Assembly (NCBI GenBank): GCA_963788085.1
Contig: CAWBFS010000048.1
Coordinates: 24,926-88,925, forward strand
DNA length: 64,000 nucleotides
From: AP-15 sp963788085
Lineage (GTDB): Bacteria; Pseudomonadota; Alphaproteobacteria; ATCC43930; CGMCC-115725
Reading direction: 5' to 3'
This document shows positions 28,070 to 36,566 of this stretch, piece by piece. Numbering within the stretch: the stretch's first letter is position 1; each line of letters starts with the position of its first letter. The notes beneath the pieces were generated by a model. That model did no database searches. It was not told the origin of the DNA and saw nothing but the letters and a program-made list of their open reading frames with translations. The position numbers were made by a program, and so were the translations under genes.

Positions 28070-29326
28070 TTATCGGACGGTGGGTTCCTTGAATGCGGTA
28101 TTGTGTTTGGGGAACCACTCGTAGCCCTTGAGCATGTATTGCCAATACAGGGTTGGCAGGAAGCTCACCTTGATCCACCAACCTAGCCAGCGCTCCTTGC
28201 CGGGATCGAGGACGGGCAGGGTCGGAGTGACTTTGCCGCCGTAGATGAACTCGGCGATGATCGCCTTGCCGTTGGCGGTGGTCAGCGGGCACGAGGCATA
28301 ACCGTCATAGCCGCCGTCGATCGCTTGACCGTTCATTAACCTCAGAATGTTCCGCACCACCACGGGCGCCTGCTTGCGCACGGCGGCGGCGGTCTTCGAA
28401 TTGGGCGTCGTGGTGACGTCGCCGAGTGCGAATACATTGGCGTGGCGCACGTGCTGCATCGAGTTCTGGTTGACTTCAACCCAGCCAGCGGCGTTGGCGA
28501 GCGGGCTCGAACTGATGTCCTCGGGCGGGCTTTGCGGCGGCGAGACATGCAGCATGTCGTACGGCACGCTGATCCGCTGACCCTGGTCGTCGCCGCCGAC
28601 GACCTCGAAAACCGCAGTCTTGGCCTTGGCGTCAACGGCGACGAGGTTGTGCTGGTAGTGCACTTTGACGCCGTAGCGCTCGGCAACCTTGGCACACTCG
28701 CGGGCGAAAAACGGTACGCCGAAAATTACCGGCGCGTGGACGAAATACTCGAGATCGACGTTGGCTCGGATGCCCCCGCGCTGCAGATGGTCGGCAGTGA
28801 GATAGACGATCTTCTGCGGCGCGCCCGGACACTTGAACGGCAGCGGCGGCTGAGTGAATACCGCCTTGCTTCCGGGCTTGAGTGCCTTGATGCACTCCCA
28901 AGTGTAGCTGACATGATCTGGCGAATAGTTGCTGCACACGCCATCACGGCCAAGCGCCTCGGCGAGGCCATCGATCTTGGCCCAATCGAGCTTCACGCCG
29001 GTGCAGACCACCAGATAGTCATAGGTGACCCCCTCGCCGGTGGACAGTTCGACCTTGTTGTTCGCGGGATCGAACTTGTGCGCGGCGGCCTTGATGCGCT
29101 TGACGCCCGACGGCACCAGGCTGTCGGTCGGCCGATGCGTGCGCGCGAGATCGTAGAGCCCGGCCCCGACGAGCGTGAATGCCGGCTGGTAGTAGTGCGT
29201 GTCACTCGGCTCGACGATTGCGATGTCGATTCCGCCCGGCCCGTGGCGCTTCAAGCTTGCCGCCACGGTAATTCCGGCGGTGCCGCCGCCGACGATCAAC
29301 ACTTTATGGTGCGTGGTCCCGGCCAT
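28070..29326 (-). CDS. sqr: Sulfide:quinone oxidoreductase
   Basis: Membrane-associated FAD enzyme oxidising sulfide and reducing quinone; 418 residues. FAD is bound through HKVLIVGGGTAGITVAASLK. Three cysteines sit where the catalytic ones are expected: VCSNYSPDHVSY (about residue 128), FKCPGAPQKI (about 163) and GYASCPLTTANGK (about 350). FALGDVTTTPNSKTAAAVRK is the second FAD-contact motif. The ATG at 29326 follows a GGGGAG ribosome site; a much longer in-frame extension upstream has no family support. It may detoxify sulfide or supply electrons. Confidence 0.93.
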   Translation of the reverse strand: MAGTTHHKVLIVGGGTAGITVAASLKRHGPGGIDIAIVEPSDTHYYQPAFTLVGAGLYDLARTHRPTDSLVPSGVKRIKAAAHKFDPANNKVELSTGEGVTYDYLVVCTGVKLDWAKIDGLAEALGRDGVCSNYSPDHVSYTWECIKALKPGSKAVFTQPPLPFKCPGAPQKIVYLTADHLQRGGIRANVDLEYFVHAPVIFGVPFFARECAKVAERYGVKVHYQHNLVAVDAKAKTAVFEVVGGDDQGQRISVPYDMLHVSPPQSPPEDISSSPLANAAGWVEVNQNSMQHVRHANVFALGDVTTTPNSKTAAAVRKQAPVVVRNILRLMNGQAIDGGYDGYASCPLTTANGKAIIAEFIYGGKVTPTLPVLDPGKERWLGWWIKVSFLPTLYWQYMLKGYEWFPKHNTAFKEPTVR

Positions 29327-29535
29327 GATGGCTCCCCTGTCGAGCTGACCCACCCGCTTTGGCCCTGGGCATTCGCTCGCTGAACACCGGATCCCGCAGT
29401 GGAGCGGCGGCCACCGGCAGATCGGCACCCTCGCGCACGTAGCGCCGGTACAGCTCGATCCATTAAAACCGACATTCCCCGGATTCCCAGAGTCGTGGCG
29501 CGATTTTGGCCAATTTTCGGCCTCCGTGGAAGAGG

Positions 29536-30954
29536 TTATCGCAGGGCGACCGCCTCGGCTGACCGGATGGCTGGCGGCGCGAGCAAATGGAGCCGCAGGG
29601 TCAGCAGGATGGCGACGACCGCGAGCCCGAGGGCCAGGCCCCACCACAGGCCGATTGCGCCATAGCCGAGCGGAAAGGCGAGCAACCACCCGCCGAGAAA
29701 GCCGGCGCCCCAGTACCCGAAGGCAGCCAATATCATCGGGACAAAGGTGTCCCTGTAGCCACGCAGCGCGCCGGCCGCGATCACCTGCATTCCGTCGAAC
29801 ACCTGGAAGATCGCGGCAATCACGATGAGACGCCGCGCGATCTCATGGTCTCGCGATTGGCCGGGTCGGCGATGTCGACATAGACTGCGATGATGGCCTC
29901 CGGCACGGTCCACAACACCACCGCCGCAGCGCTCATGAACCCGATCCCGAGGGCGAGCGCCACGAAGGCGGCCCGGCGCGCCGCGAATGCCCGGCCGGCG
30001 CCGAGCTCGTAGGCGACCCGCACTGTCGCGGCTTGGCCCAGACCCAGCGGCACCATAAACGGATGCTCGCGCAATTGAGGACGAGCTGGTGCGCCCCGAG
30101 TGCCGCCGCCCCCAAGAGGCCCATCAGGATGCCGGCGGCAAGGAAGACGCCGACCTCCACCCCCTGATCCCGCCGATCGGCAGGCCGAGGCGCAGGATGT
30201 TCGCCATCTGCGGTCCAGCTCGCGGCGAAGGCGTTGCGCAGCATACGCAAACCCGCCAGACCCGGCATGATGCGGGTGCACAGCGCGAGGCCAGCCAGGA
30301 TCAGCCACTGATTGATCGAGCTCGCATAGCCCGAGCCGGCGACGCCGAGGGCCGGCGCGCCAAGATGGCCGAAGATCAGCACCCAGTTCAGCACCGCGTT
30401 GCCGGCAACGCAGAGGAGCAGCACCGCCATCACCGCGACGCGTATGCGACAGTGCGGCGAAGAGGCTGCGCAGCACCCCAAAGCCGAGAAAAGCGGGCCC
30501 ACCCCAGCCGAGCGCGCGCAAATAGCGCCCGATCTCAGTCGCGAGTGCGGCATCGTAGCCCAGCCATTCGAGCAGGCGATCCAAACTCGTCAGCGCGGCG
30601 ACAAAGGGCAGCGCCAATAGCACGGCGAGTGCGAGGCCGGCGCCGCGCGATCCGACCCGCCGCACGTCGATCGCCCGCGCCGAGCGCATGCGCGGCGAGC
30701 GGCGCCACGGCGAAAAGAATTCCCTGGAGCATGACGCCGATGGTGAAATAAAGCATCCCGCCGAGCCCAGCGGCGGCGAGGGGCATGGCGCCGAGACGCC
30801 CGACCATCACCGTGTCGGTAACGCCCATTGCCATCTGCGCGAGATTGGCCGCAGCGAGCGGCGCCGCCAGCGCAAGGGTCGCACGCAACTCTGCGCCAAT
30901 GCCGGACCTTGGGGCACCGTAAAGCGGCTGATCGTGTGGATCGACCGGTTGCAT
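29536..30954 (-). pseudogene. MATE family efflux transporter, several frameshifts
   Basis: A multidrug and toxin extrusion transporter of about 472 residues with twelve expected helices. The N-terminus LRATLALAAPLAAANLAQMA and MGVTDTVMVGRLGAMPLAAA is clear and intact. The rest is scattered over the three minus frames: LGYDAALATEIGRYLRALGW, then VAVMAVLLLCVAGNAVLNWV, GVEVGVFLAAGILMGLLGAA, VPLGLGQAATVRVAYELGAG and finally AAIFQVFDGMQVIAAGALRG, GYRDTFVPMILAAFGYW. Changes of frame fall near 30670, 30440, 30200 (twice), 30060 and 29850. That number could mean decay, but order and spacing are preserved throughout. Its leader carries an attenuator-like terminator. Confidence 0.8.
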
Positions 30955-31005
30955 CTGGCTCTCTCGTCTCCGTCGCAGCTCCGCCGCTGCCGGAGGGAGA
31001 TCCTC

Positions 31006-31041
31006 AAAAAGAAAGGGCCCCGACCGGTATCGGCGGGGCCC
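31006..31041 (-). terminator. Intrinsic terminator in the MATE gene leader
   Basis: On the minus strand an eleven-pair GC stem (GGGCCCCG-CCG with its complement, one unpaired base, tetraloop ATAC) is followed directly by TTTCTTTTT. It lies 52 bases before the MATE ATG. No minus-strand gene ends upstream, so it is either an attenuator or the end of a small RNA. Confidence 0.7.
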
Positions 31042-31178
31042 CGTATGGTCGCGTTTTTGGTCGTGTTCACCGCACGCGCATATCCTCAGGCCGCCACGGT
31101 AGAGGCCTCCAGGCCGCGAAGCAGGCGAATATTACCCTAGCGGTAGTCAATCCCTTTCGCCGGTCGCAGCTGTCCCTA

Positions 31179-31207
31179 CCGTATCGAACTGCCCCGTTTC
31201 GGGTCAA
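31179..31207 (-). promoter_or_regulatory. Possible promoter for the MATE leader
   Basis: On the minus strand TTGACC, a 17-base spacer and ATACGG. Transcription from here would give a leader of about 215 bases including the terminator. The -10 hexamer is a weak match. Confidence 0.3.
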
Positions 31208-31397
31208 GGGCGGGAAGGTCTGGAATCGGCGCTCTCCCGCCGCTAGATCCTGCCGAGACGAACGGCGAGGTCTGCCCCTTAACCGACGTTCAGGGTAGAG
31301 CCGGGGCAAACCGGCGGCTCGGATGGGAAGAGGACCTTCGCTGGTCGTGCGCGCCGGCGGTACTCGGTATAAGATTTGTCCGAGCAGGAAGCACGTC

Positions 31398-32398
31398 ATG
31401 CATGCTGGATCGCCGGATCGGGCAAACCGCCGCCGCGCCTCAAGCCTCGCGGTCATTATTGCTGGCTGTCTTGTTACGATCCTTGCTGCCAACCTAATCT
31501 TGGTTCCTGCTTTGGTTGGTCAGGCGCAGGTTCAGCCGACGGCAGGACCCGTTGGCAGCCCGGAGGGCGTTTGGCGGGAACAAATCCATTGGATTCCGAT
31601 GGTCGACGCTGCCGGCAGTCAGCATCTGTTGCAGGCGCGCATCTGTCGTCCACCGGGCGAGATGCCGGCGCGGACCGTGGTCATCGCGCATGGCACATTC
31701 CCAAACAATCGAAAACGCCAAGCCCGGACGGTGCGAGGGGGAGGCGATGCGGTGGTTTCTCGACCGTGAATTCATCGTCGTTATGGCCTTGCGGCGCGGC
31801 TATGGCGCGACCGGCGGCGACTGGGTCGAGGGCATTCACCACAAACCAGGCGATGATTACCTTCGTCCCGGACTGAAACCGCACGGGACATAGCGGCTAC
31901 GGTCGATTATGCCACTGCACTCCCCTTTGCGCGGTCGCAGGCAGCGGTCGTTATTGGCGTTTCAGGGGGCGTCGGGGGAACGGTTGCGTACAACTCGATC
32001 CCGCATCCCCGCGTGACAGCCCTTATCAGCATGGCCGGCGGACGCGGACAGACCGTCACGGAAAACGGGGTTCGGCGGCCCAACTCGGGGTTTGGCGGCC
32101 GGACCTGCTGATCGATGCCGTCGGACGTTTCGGACAGACCGCGACGACGCCGATGCTTTGGGTCTATAGCGAAAACGACAGCTATTTCGCACCGCCGATC
32201 GCGGCGTCGCTTTACGACGCCTATACGCGAAACGGCGGCAAGGCGGAGTTCGTGCAGGTCGGTGCATATGGCAATGACGGCCATCGCCTCTTCTTCGGAA
32301 CGGGCGGCTCGCAGATTTGGGGCCCGTTGGTGAAAGCTATCTTGCCCGGCAACCAGCGCAATAGCGCGCGAGGGATGAGTGTCGCTGTGGCGAACTAA
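31398..32398 (+). pseudogene. Secreted alpha/beta hydrolase (dienelactone hydrolase-like), three frameshifts
   Basis: About 333 residues when joined. An N-terminal hydrophobic segment (LAVIIAGCLVTILAANLILV) suggests a signal anchor. TVVIAHGTFPNNRK is the oxyanion-hole region, then after a shift near 31715 RWFLDREFIVVMALRRGYGA and TGGDWVEGIHH. After a second shift near 31870 come ALPFARSQAAVVIGVSGGVG, holding the nucleophile Ser, and ISMAGGRG. After a third near 32095 comes PMLWVYSENDSYFAPPIAAS with the acid, and AYGNDGHRLFFGTGGSQIWG with the catalytic His. All triad positions are present, so the gene looks functional apart from the shifts. Confidence 0.68.
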
Positions 32399-32746
32399 GC
32401 GAGCCTGGATTGAAACCGGTGGTATCCTGCAACCAACGACTGCTTTCGGCGCATTCTCGTCGTTGCCGCCCGTTCCGGCGGAGGTCCGTTCATGATCTGA
32501 TTTGCCGACCTTAGCGTTCGCCACCCACTTTTGGGTCAGCACTAAAATCGAACAGGCTCTCGATCGCTTGGGCCAGAAAACCCGGGGAGTTCCGACGCCT
32601 GTCGAGCGTCGAGGTGTTCGGCGCGCAACGTATCCCTCAGCAGTCGGGATTGGAATTCGCCGCGGCGGTGATTGTTATTACCGATAGAGCGCCGGGCATC
32701 TGGCCGTAAACTTGCCAGCGCCGGCGTAAACTGTAGGAGCGCGCAA
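32399..32746. other. Intergenic region, nothing recognised
   Basis: No coding frame with family support in 348 bases. A ribosome site (AGGAG at 32735-32739) for the next small gene lies at the right edge. Confidence 0.4.
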
Positions 32747-33063
32747 ATGACTCTTGGTAAACACTTTGCGCCGATCGGTCGCCGCTTGGCCATCGGGGCA
32801 GCGGTTCTTGCTGCGGTGGGATTGACCACCGTGACGCGGCCGGCCCATGCCCTTAGCCCCGCCGCCGGGGTAGGAATTGGGCTCGGCGCATTTGCGGCAG
32901 GGACCGCGCTCGGCGCGGCGGCGAACCCGTACTACAACCCTTATTATAATAATCCGTACGGCTACTACATTACCCGTCGGCTCCGGCGTATTATCCGGCA
33001 GCGCCGTACAATCCGCCGCGGAGCTGTTGGGACCCGTACTATAGGCGTTATTACACCTGCTGA
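32747..33063 (+). CDS. Small secreted Tyr-rich protein, frameshifted
   Basis: About 104 residues. A signal peptide (IGAAVLAAVGLTTVTRPAHA, cleavage after AHA) is followed by a glycine-zipper-like stretch GVGIGLGAFAAGTALGAA and Tyr/Asn/Pro repeats (NPYYNPYYNNPYGYY). Near 32965 the frame shifts; the next frame reads YPSAPAYYPAAPYNPPRSCW then DPYYRRYYTC and stop, as in small alphaproteobacterial exported proteins ending in a Cys-Trp-Asp and Cys. Function unknown. The end overlaps the 3' end of purB by 13 bases. Confidence 0.6.
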
Positions 33064-34352
33064 CCGAACACGCGTGCGAAGATCGTGTCGACGTGTTTGA
33101 GGTGGTAGCCGAGATCGAACAGGTGGTCGACGGTGCGCGGATCAAGGAAGCGCGTGATCTCGGGATCGGCCTTCAGCAGATCGGCGAAGCGGCCTTTGCC
33201 GTCCCAGGCGGCCATCGCGTTGCGCTGGACTGCGCGGTAGGCATCTTCCCGGCTCATGCCCGCCTGGGTCAGCGCGAGCAGCACGCGCTGCGAATCGACG
33301 AGACCTCCCAAGGACTTTAGATTCTGCCGCATGCGCTCGGGGTAGACGATGAGCCGGTCGAGCAGCCCCGTCAGGCGGGCCAGTGCGAAGTCGAGCCCGA
33401 TTGTCGTGTCCGGTGCGATGACGCGCTCGACCGAGGAGTGGGAGATGTCTCGCTCGTGCCATAGCGCGACGTTCTCCAGCGCCGGCACGACGGCGGACCG
33501 CACGACCCGGGCGAGACCGGTCAAATTCTCGGCGAGGATCGGGTTGCGCTTGTGCGGCATCGCCGAGGAGCCCTTCTGCCCCGGCGCGAAATACTCCTCG
33601 GCCTCGCGGACCTCGGAGCGCTGCAGGTGACGGATCTCGGTGGCGAGCCGCTCGACCGCTGCGGCGACCAGCGCCAGAACCATGAAGAACTGGGCATGGC
33701 GGTCGCGCGGGATGACCTGGGTCGAGATCGGCTCGGGCTCGAGGCCGAGCTTCTCCGCGACGTATTGCTCGACCCGCGGGTCGATATTGGCGAAGGTCCC
33801 GACGGCGCCCGAGATCGCGCAGGTCGCGATCTCTTTGCGCGCCGCGGCGAGGCGGGCGCGGTTGCGGGAAAACTCGGCATAATGCCCGGCGAGCTTCAAT
33901 CCGAAGGTCGTCGGCTCGGCGTGGACGCCATGGCTGCGCCCGATGGTCGGCGTGTATTTGTGCTCGAAGGCGCGGCGCTTCAGCACCGCGAGCAACCGAT
34001 CGAGATCGGCCAGCAGGATGTCGGCCGCCTGCTTCAGCTGCACCGCGAAGCAGGTGTCGAGAACGTCGCTCGAGGTCATCCCCTGGTGCACAAAACGCGC
34101 CTCGGGGCCGACATGCTCGGCGAGATTGGTCAGAAACGCGATGACGTCGTGGCGGGTCTCGCGCTCGATCTCGTCGATGCGCTCGACCTCGAAGCCGCCA
34201 CGCTCCCAGACGGCGCGAGCGGCGCTCTCCGGGATGATTCCCAGCGCCGCCTGCGCGTCGCAAGCATATGCTTCGATCTCGAACCAGATCCGGTAGCGGT
34301 TCTCCGGCGACCAGACCCTCGTCATCTCGGGTCGGCTGTAGCGCGGGATCAT
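33051..34352 (-). CDS. purB: Adenylosuccinate lyase
   Basis: Cleaves SAICAR and adenylosuccinate in purine synthesis. It has 433 residues and is intact. N-terminus MIPRYSRPEMTRVWSPENRY is typical of the bacterial short form. Catalytic features: HDVIAFLTNLAEHVG, FVHQGMTSSDVLDT, IGRSHGVHAEPTTFGLK and the fumarase-superfamily signature GSSAMPHKRNPILAENL. The ATG at 34352 overlaps the stop of the upstream pseudouridine synthase gene (ATGA), so the two are co-transcribed. Confidence 0.97.
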   Translation of the reverse strand: MIPRYSRPEMTRVWSPENRYRIWFEIEAYACDAQAALGIIPESAARAVWERGGFEVERIDEIERETRHDVIAFLTNLAEHVGPEARFVHQGMTSSDVLDTCFAVQLKQAADILLADLDRLLAVLKRRAFEHKYTPTIGRSHGVHAEPTTFGLKLAGHYAEFSRNRARLAAARKEIATCAISGAVGTFANIDPRVEQYVAEKLGLEPEPISTQVIPRDRHAQFFMVLALVAAAVERLATEIRHLQRSEVREAEEYFAPGQKGSSAMPHKRNPILAENLTGLARVVRSAVVPALENVALWHERDISHSSVERVIAPDTTIGLDFALARLTGLLDRLIVYPERMRQNLKSLGGLVDSQRVLLALTQAGMSREDAYRAVQRNAMAAWDGKGRFADLLKADPEITRFLDPRTVDHLFDLGYHLKHVDTIFARVFGQQV

Positions 34353-35161
34353 GCCGTCGGGACCTCTTGGTAGCCCAGCCCCCGCAGTGCCGCGAGTATA
34401 TGGGGCGGGACCGGAGCGGTGATCTCGAGCGGAGGCCGCAGCGGGTAGAGTGGCAAAGAGATCGAGCGCGCGTAAAGCATCAGCGGTTCTGCGCTTCCGC
34501 CATCTCCGTACACACGGTCGCCGACGACGGGGCAGCCGAGTTCGGCGCAATGGACGCGCAGCTGATGGGTCCGGCCGGTGCGCGGCCTCAGCTCCAGCCA
34601 GGCACGTCCGTCCGCGGCTCCGCAAACACGGTAGTCGGTGATTGCCCTTTGTCCGGCGGGATCGACGATCATGCGCCAGCCACTGCTTCGATTGAGCTTC
34701 CTGAGCCCGGTCTCGATGCGTCCCTCGGTCTCGGGCGGGCGGCCCTCGACCACGGCCCAATAGACTTTCTCCACCTCCCCGCCGGCGAACAACGCGCCTA
34801 CCCGCCGCAGCGCCTTCGGATGCCGCCCTAATACCAGGCAGCCGCTGGTGTCGCGATCGAGCCTATGGGCGAGCGCCGGCGGGTGCGGTAGGCCGAAGCG
34901 CAGCTCGTCGAACCGGCTTTCGAGATTGGGTCCGCCACCGGGGCCGGGATGAACCGCAATCCCCGCCGGCTTGTCGATGACGATGATCAGCCCATCGCGA
35001 TAAAGGACGCGGTCGGCGAGAATTCCGTCACCCCGGCCCCCTCCCGGCCCCCTCCCTAACCCTCCCCCGCTTGCGGGGAAGGGAAGGGTGGGGGCAACGC
35101 GGGGAGGGGGAGTGGCCGGCGAAGCAAGAGGGTGAGGGGCAAGCCCCGACCGCGGTCGCAT
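34349..35161 (-). CDS. RluA family pseudouridine synthase
   Basis: Isomerises uridines in rRNA or tRNA. The catalytic Asp is in LAHRLDRDTSGCLVLGR, preceded by LIIVIDKPAGIAVHPGPGGG and followed by LRPRTGRTHQLRVHCAELGC and PVVGDRVYG. The domain begins about residue 50 (ILADRVLYRDGL), but no ATG, GTG or TTG is in frame there. The only start, the ATG at 35161, adds about 50 residues encoded by a palindromic intergenic repeat. Either the repeat has extended the gene, or the true start has been lost by an indel. It lacks an S4 domain. Confidence 0.88.
   Translation of the reverse strand: MRPRSGLAPHPLASPATPPPRVAPTLPFPASGGGLGRGPGGGRGDGILADRVLYRDGLIIVIDKPAGIAVHPGPGGGPNLESRFDELRFGLPHPPALAHRLDRDTSGCLVLGRHPKALRRVGALFAGGEVEKVYWAVVEGRPPETEGRIETGLRKLNRSSGWRMIVDPAGQRAITDYRVCGAADGRAWLELRPRTGRTHQLRVHCAELGCPVVGDRVYGDGGSAEPLMLYARSISLPLYPLRPPLEITAPVPPHILAALRGLGYQEVPTA
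35033..35110. repeat. GC-rich interspersed repeat at the rluA-type gene start
   Basis: C-rich and G-rich blocks (CCCCCTCCCGGCCCCCTCCC, TAACCCTCCCCCGCTTGCGG then GGAAGGGAAGGGTGGGGG) like the repeats near 9200. They are translated as the odd N-terminus of the pseudouridine synthase if the 35161 start is used. Confidence 0.6.
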
Positions 35162-35169
35162 CGATTGGG

Positions 35170-36051
35170 CTACTCAGCTGCGTCCCGCGATGGGGCGGAG
35201 CGGAACCGCGTGCGCAGCGCCTCCCATTCGTCTGCCCCGAAACGGCGGAACATCTCCGGCACGGTGATCTCCTTGACCGGCATCGGATGGCGGTGGCTCC
35301 TCTTCAACTCAGCCAACATCTGATCGCATATTCCGATCACGCTCTTGATCAACAGCCCCGGCACGATCGCCAGCTTGTAGCCCATCGCCTCGGCCTCCCC
35401 CAGATCGAGATCGGGTGTCTTGCCGCCTCGTACAACATTGAGGAGGCAAGGTCCGTTGACCAGCCGCGGCACCGCGGCGACCTCCTGTTGCGTTTGCGGC
35501 GCCTCGACAAAGGCCATGTCGGCGCCGGCGGTGAGCGCCGCGTTGGCTCGGCCAACGGCCTCATCCAAGCCTGCGACGGCCCGCGAATCGGTGCGTGCGA
35601 TGATCATGAAATCCTGGTCGCGACGGGCAGCCGCCGCGGCGCGGATCTTGGCAAGGTAGTCCTCGCGCGGGATGACCTGCTTGCCTTCGAGATGGCCGCA
35701 TTTCTTCGGGAAGTCCTGATCCTCGATGTGAATCCCGGCAACGCCGCTGCGCTCGAATTCGCGAACCGTGCGGAAGACGTTGAGCTCGTTGCCGTAGCCG
35801 GTATCGGCATCGGCGATGACGGGCAGTTCGACGGCGGCGGCGATGCGCCCGGCATTGGCCACCATCTCGGACATCGTGACGAGGCCAAAGTCCGGATATC
35901 CCAGGGTCGCCGCGGTGCCGGCTCCGGTCATGTAGACCGCAGAGAAGCTCGCCTGTTCGATGAGCTTGGCGGTGATGCAATCGTACGCCCCGGGCGCCAC
36001 CACCATCCCGTCCCGTTGCAGCAAAGCGCGGAAACGGCTCGCTTGCGTCAT
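35170..36051 (-). CDS. Isocitrate lyase/PEP mutase family protein
   Basis: A 293-residue TIM-barrel enzyme of the ICL/PEPM superfamily. Motifs: VVAPGAYDCITAKLIEQASF, VYMTGAGTAA, VIADADTGYGNELNVFRTV (Mg-binding Asp), GIHIEDQDFPKKCGHLEGKQ with the signature Lys-Lys-Cys-Gly-His, and FMIIARTDSRAVAGLDEAV. The family includes methylisocitrate lyase, oxaloacetate hydrolase and carboxyphosphonoenolpyruvate mutase; the KKCGH form favours a C-C lyase. No methylcitrate genes are nearby. Start at the ATG at 36051. Confidence 0.88.
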   Translation of the reverse strand: MTQASRFRALLQRDGMVVAPGAYDCITAKLIEQASFSAVYMTGAGTAATLGYPDFGLVTMSEMVANAGRIAAAVELPVIADADTGYGNELNVFRTVREFERSGVAGIHIEDQDFPKKCGHLEGKQVIPREDYLAKIRAAAAARRDQDFMIIARTDSRAVAGLDEAVGRANAALTAGADMAFVEAPQTQQEVAAVPRLVNGPCLLNVVRGGKTPDLDLGEAEAMGYKLAIVPGLLIKSVIGICDQMLAELKRSHRHPMPVKEITVPEMFRRFGADEWEALRTRFRSAPSRDAAE

Positions 36052-36110
36052 CCGCTCCTCCGATAATACCGCTCTAAGATAAGGCTAGAGCGCGATCGGC
36101 GGAGGGGCAA

Positions 36111-36515
36111 ATGCATGTTTTCAATTTAAGGGCCGAGCAGGCTTTCGACCCCAAGAAGCACATGGAGAGGGTGCTCGGCAGGATCGACGAGGGGGATGTC
36201 ACGGTCGCCTGCTGGGAACCGGGGCAAACCAGCCCCTATCACTGCCACCCCAATGCGACCGAGATCTATTTATGCTTCGAGGGCGGCGGCAGGATGCGCA
36301 CCCCTACCGAGACCGTCGATATCACGCCGGGCAGCTTCGTGGTCCATCCCCGCGGCGAACTGCACGAATACATCAACGGCCCGCGACGCACCCTCTTGTT
36401 CCGCGTGCGCTACGGCGAGGAAATGTCCGGCCGCACCAAGGAATGGCCGAGCAACCCGGACTGGACCCCGCGGCCCCAGGACATCGCGTATTTCGGCCGT
36501 AACCCAGGGGCGTAG
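36111..36515 (+). CDS. Cupin domain protein
   Basis: A small 134-residue single-cupin protein. The first metal motif reads SPYHCHPNATEIYLCFEGGG and the second PGSFVVHPRGELHEYINGPR, giving the usual three His and one Glu. The C-terminal part (EWPSNPDWTPRPQDIAYF) has no motif. Reaction unknown; similar proteins act as dioxygenases, isomerases or storage-like folds. Start at the ATG at 36111, 59 bases from the divergent lyase gene. Confidence 0.82.
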   Translation: MHVFNLRAEQAFDPKKHMERVLGRIDEGDVTVACWEPGQTSPYHCHPNATEIYLCFEGGGRMRTPTETVDITPGSFVVHPRGELHEYINGPRRTLLFRVRYGEEMSGRTKEWPSNPDWTPRPQDIAYFGRNPGA

Positions 36516-36566
36516 GATCGCGCCCGCGCGGTTATTCCTCCGCTCGGACGGGCCATCGGCCTCGCT

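Larger units (their letters stand above)
30955..31397. other. Intergenic region: MATE leader and divergent hydrolase start
   Basis: These 443 bases hold no supported protein gene. The part nearest the MATE gene is a likely 5' leader with a terminator (separate entries). The sequence between promoter and terminator has several G- and C-rich complementary segments but no riboswitch core that I recognise. Confidence 0.5.

Noticed and set aside
28442..29383. Plus-strand open frame of 313 codons
   Set aside because: Antisense to the sulfide:quinone oxidoreductase gene.
29335..29465. About 43 codons reading WIELYRRYVREGADLPVAAA just upstream of sqr on the minus strand
   Set aside because: It looks protein-like and could be the tail of a lost gene, but it has no start and is too short to assign.
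31398..32398. Idea that the hydrolase is two separate small genes
   Set aside because: The motifs of one alpha/beta hydrolase occur in the right order and spacing across the frames, so a single shifted gene is simpler.
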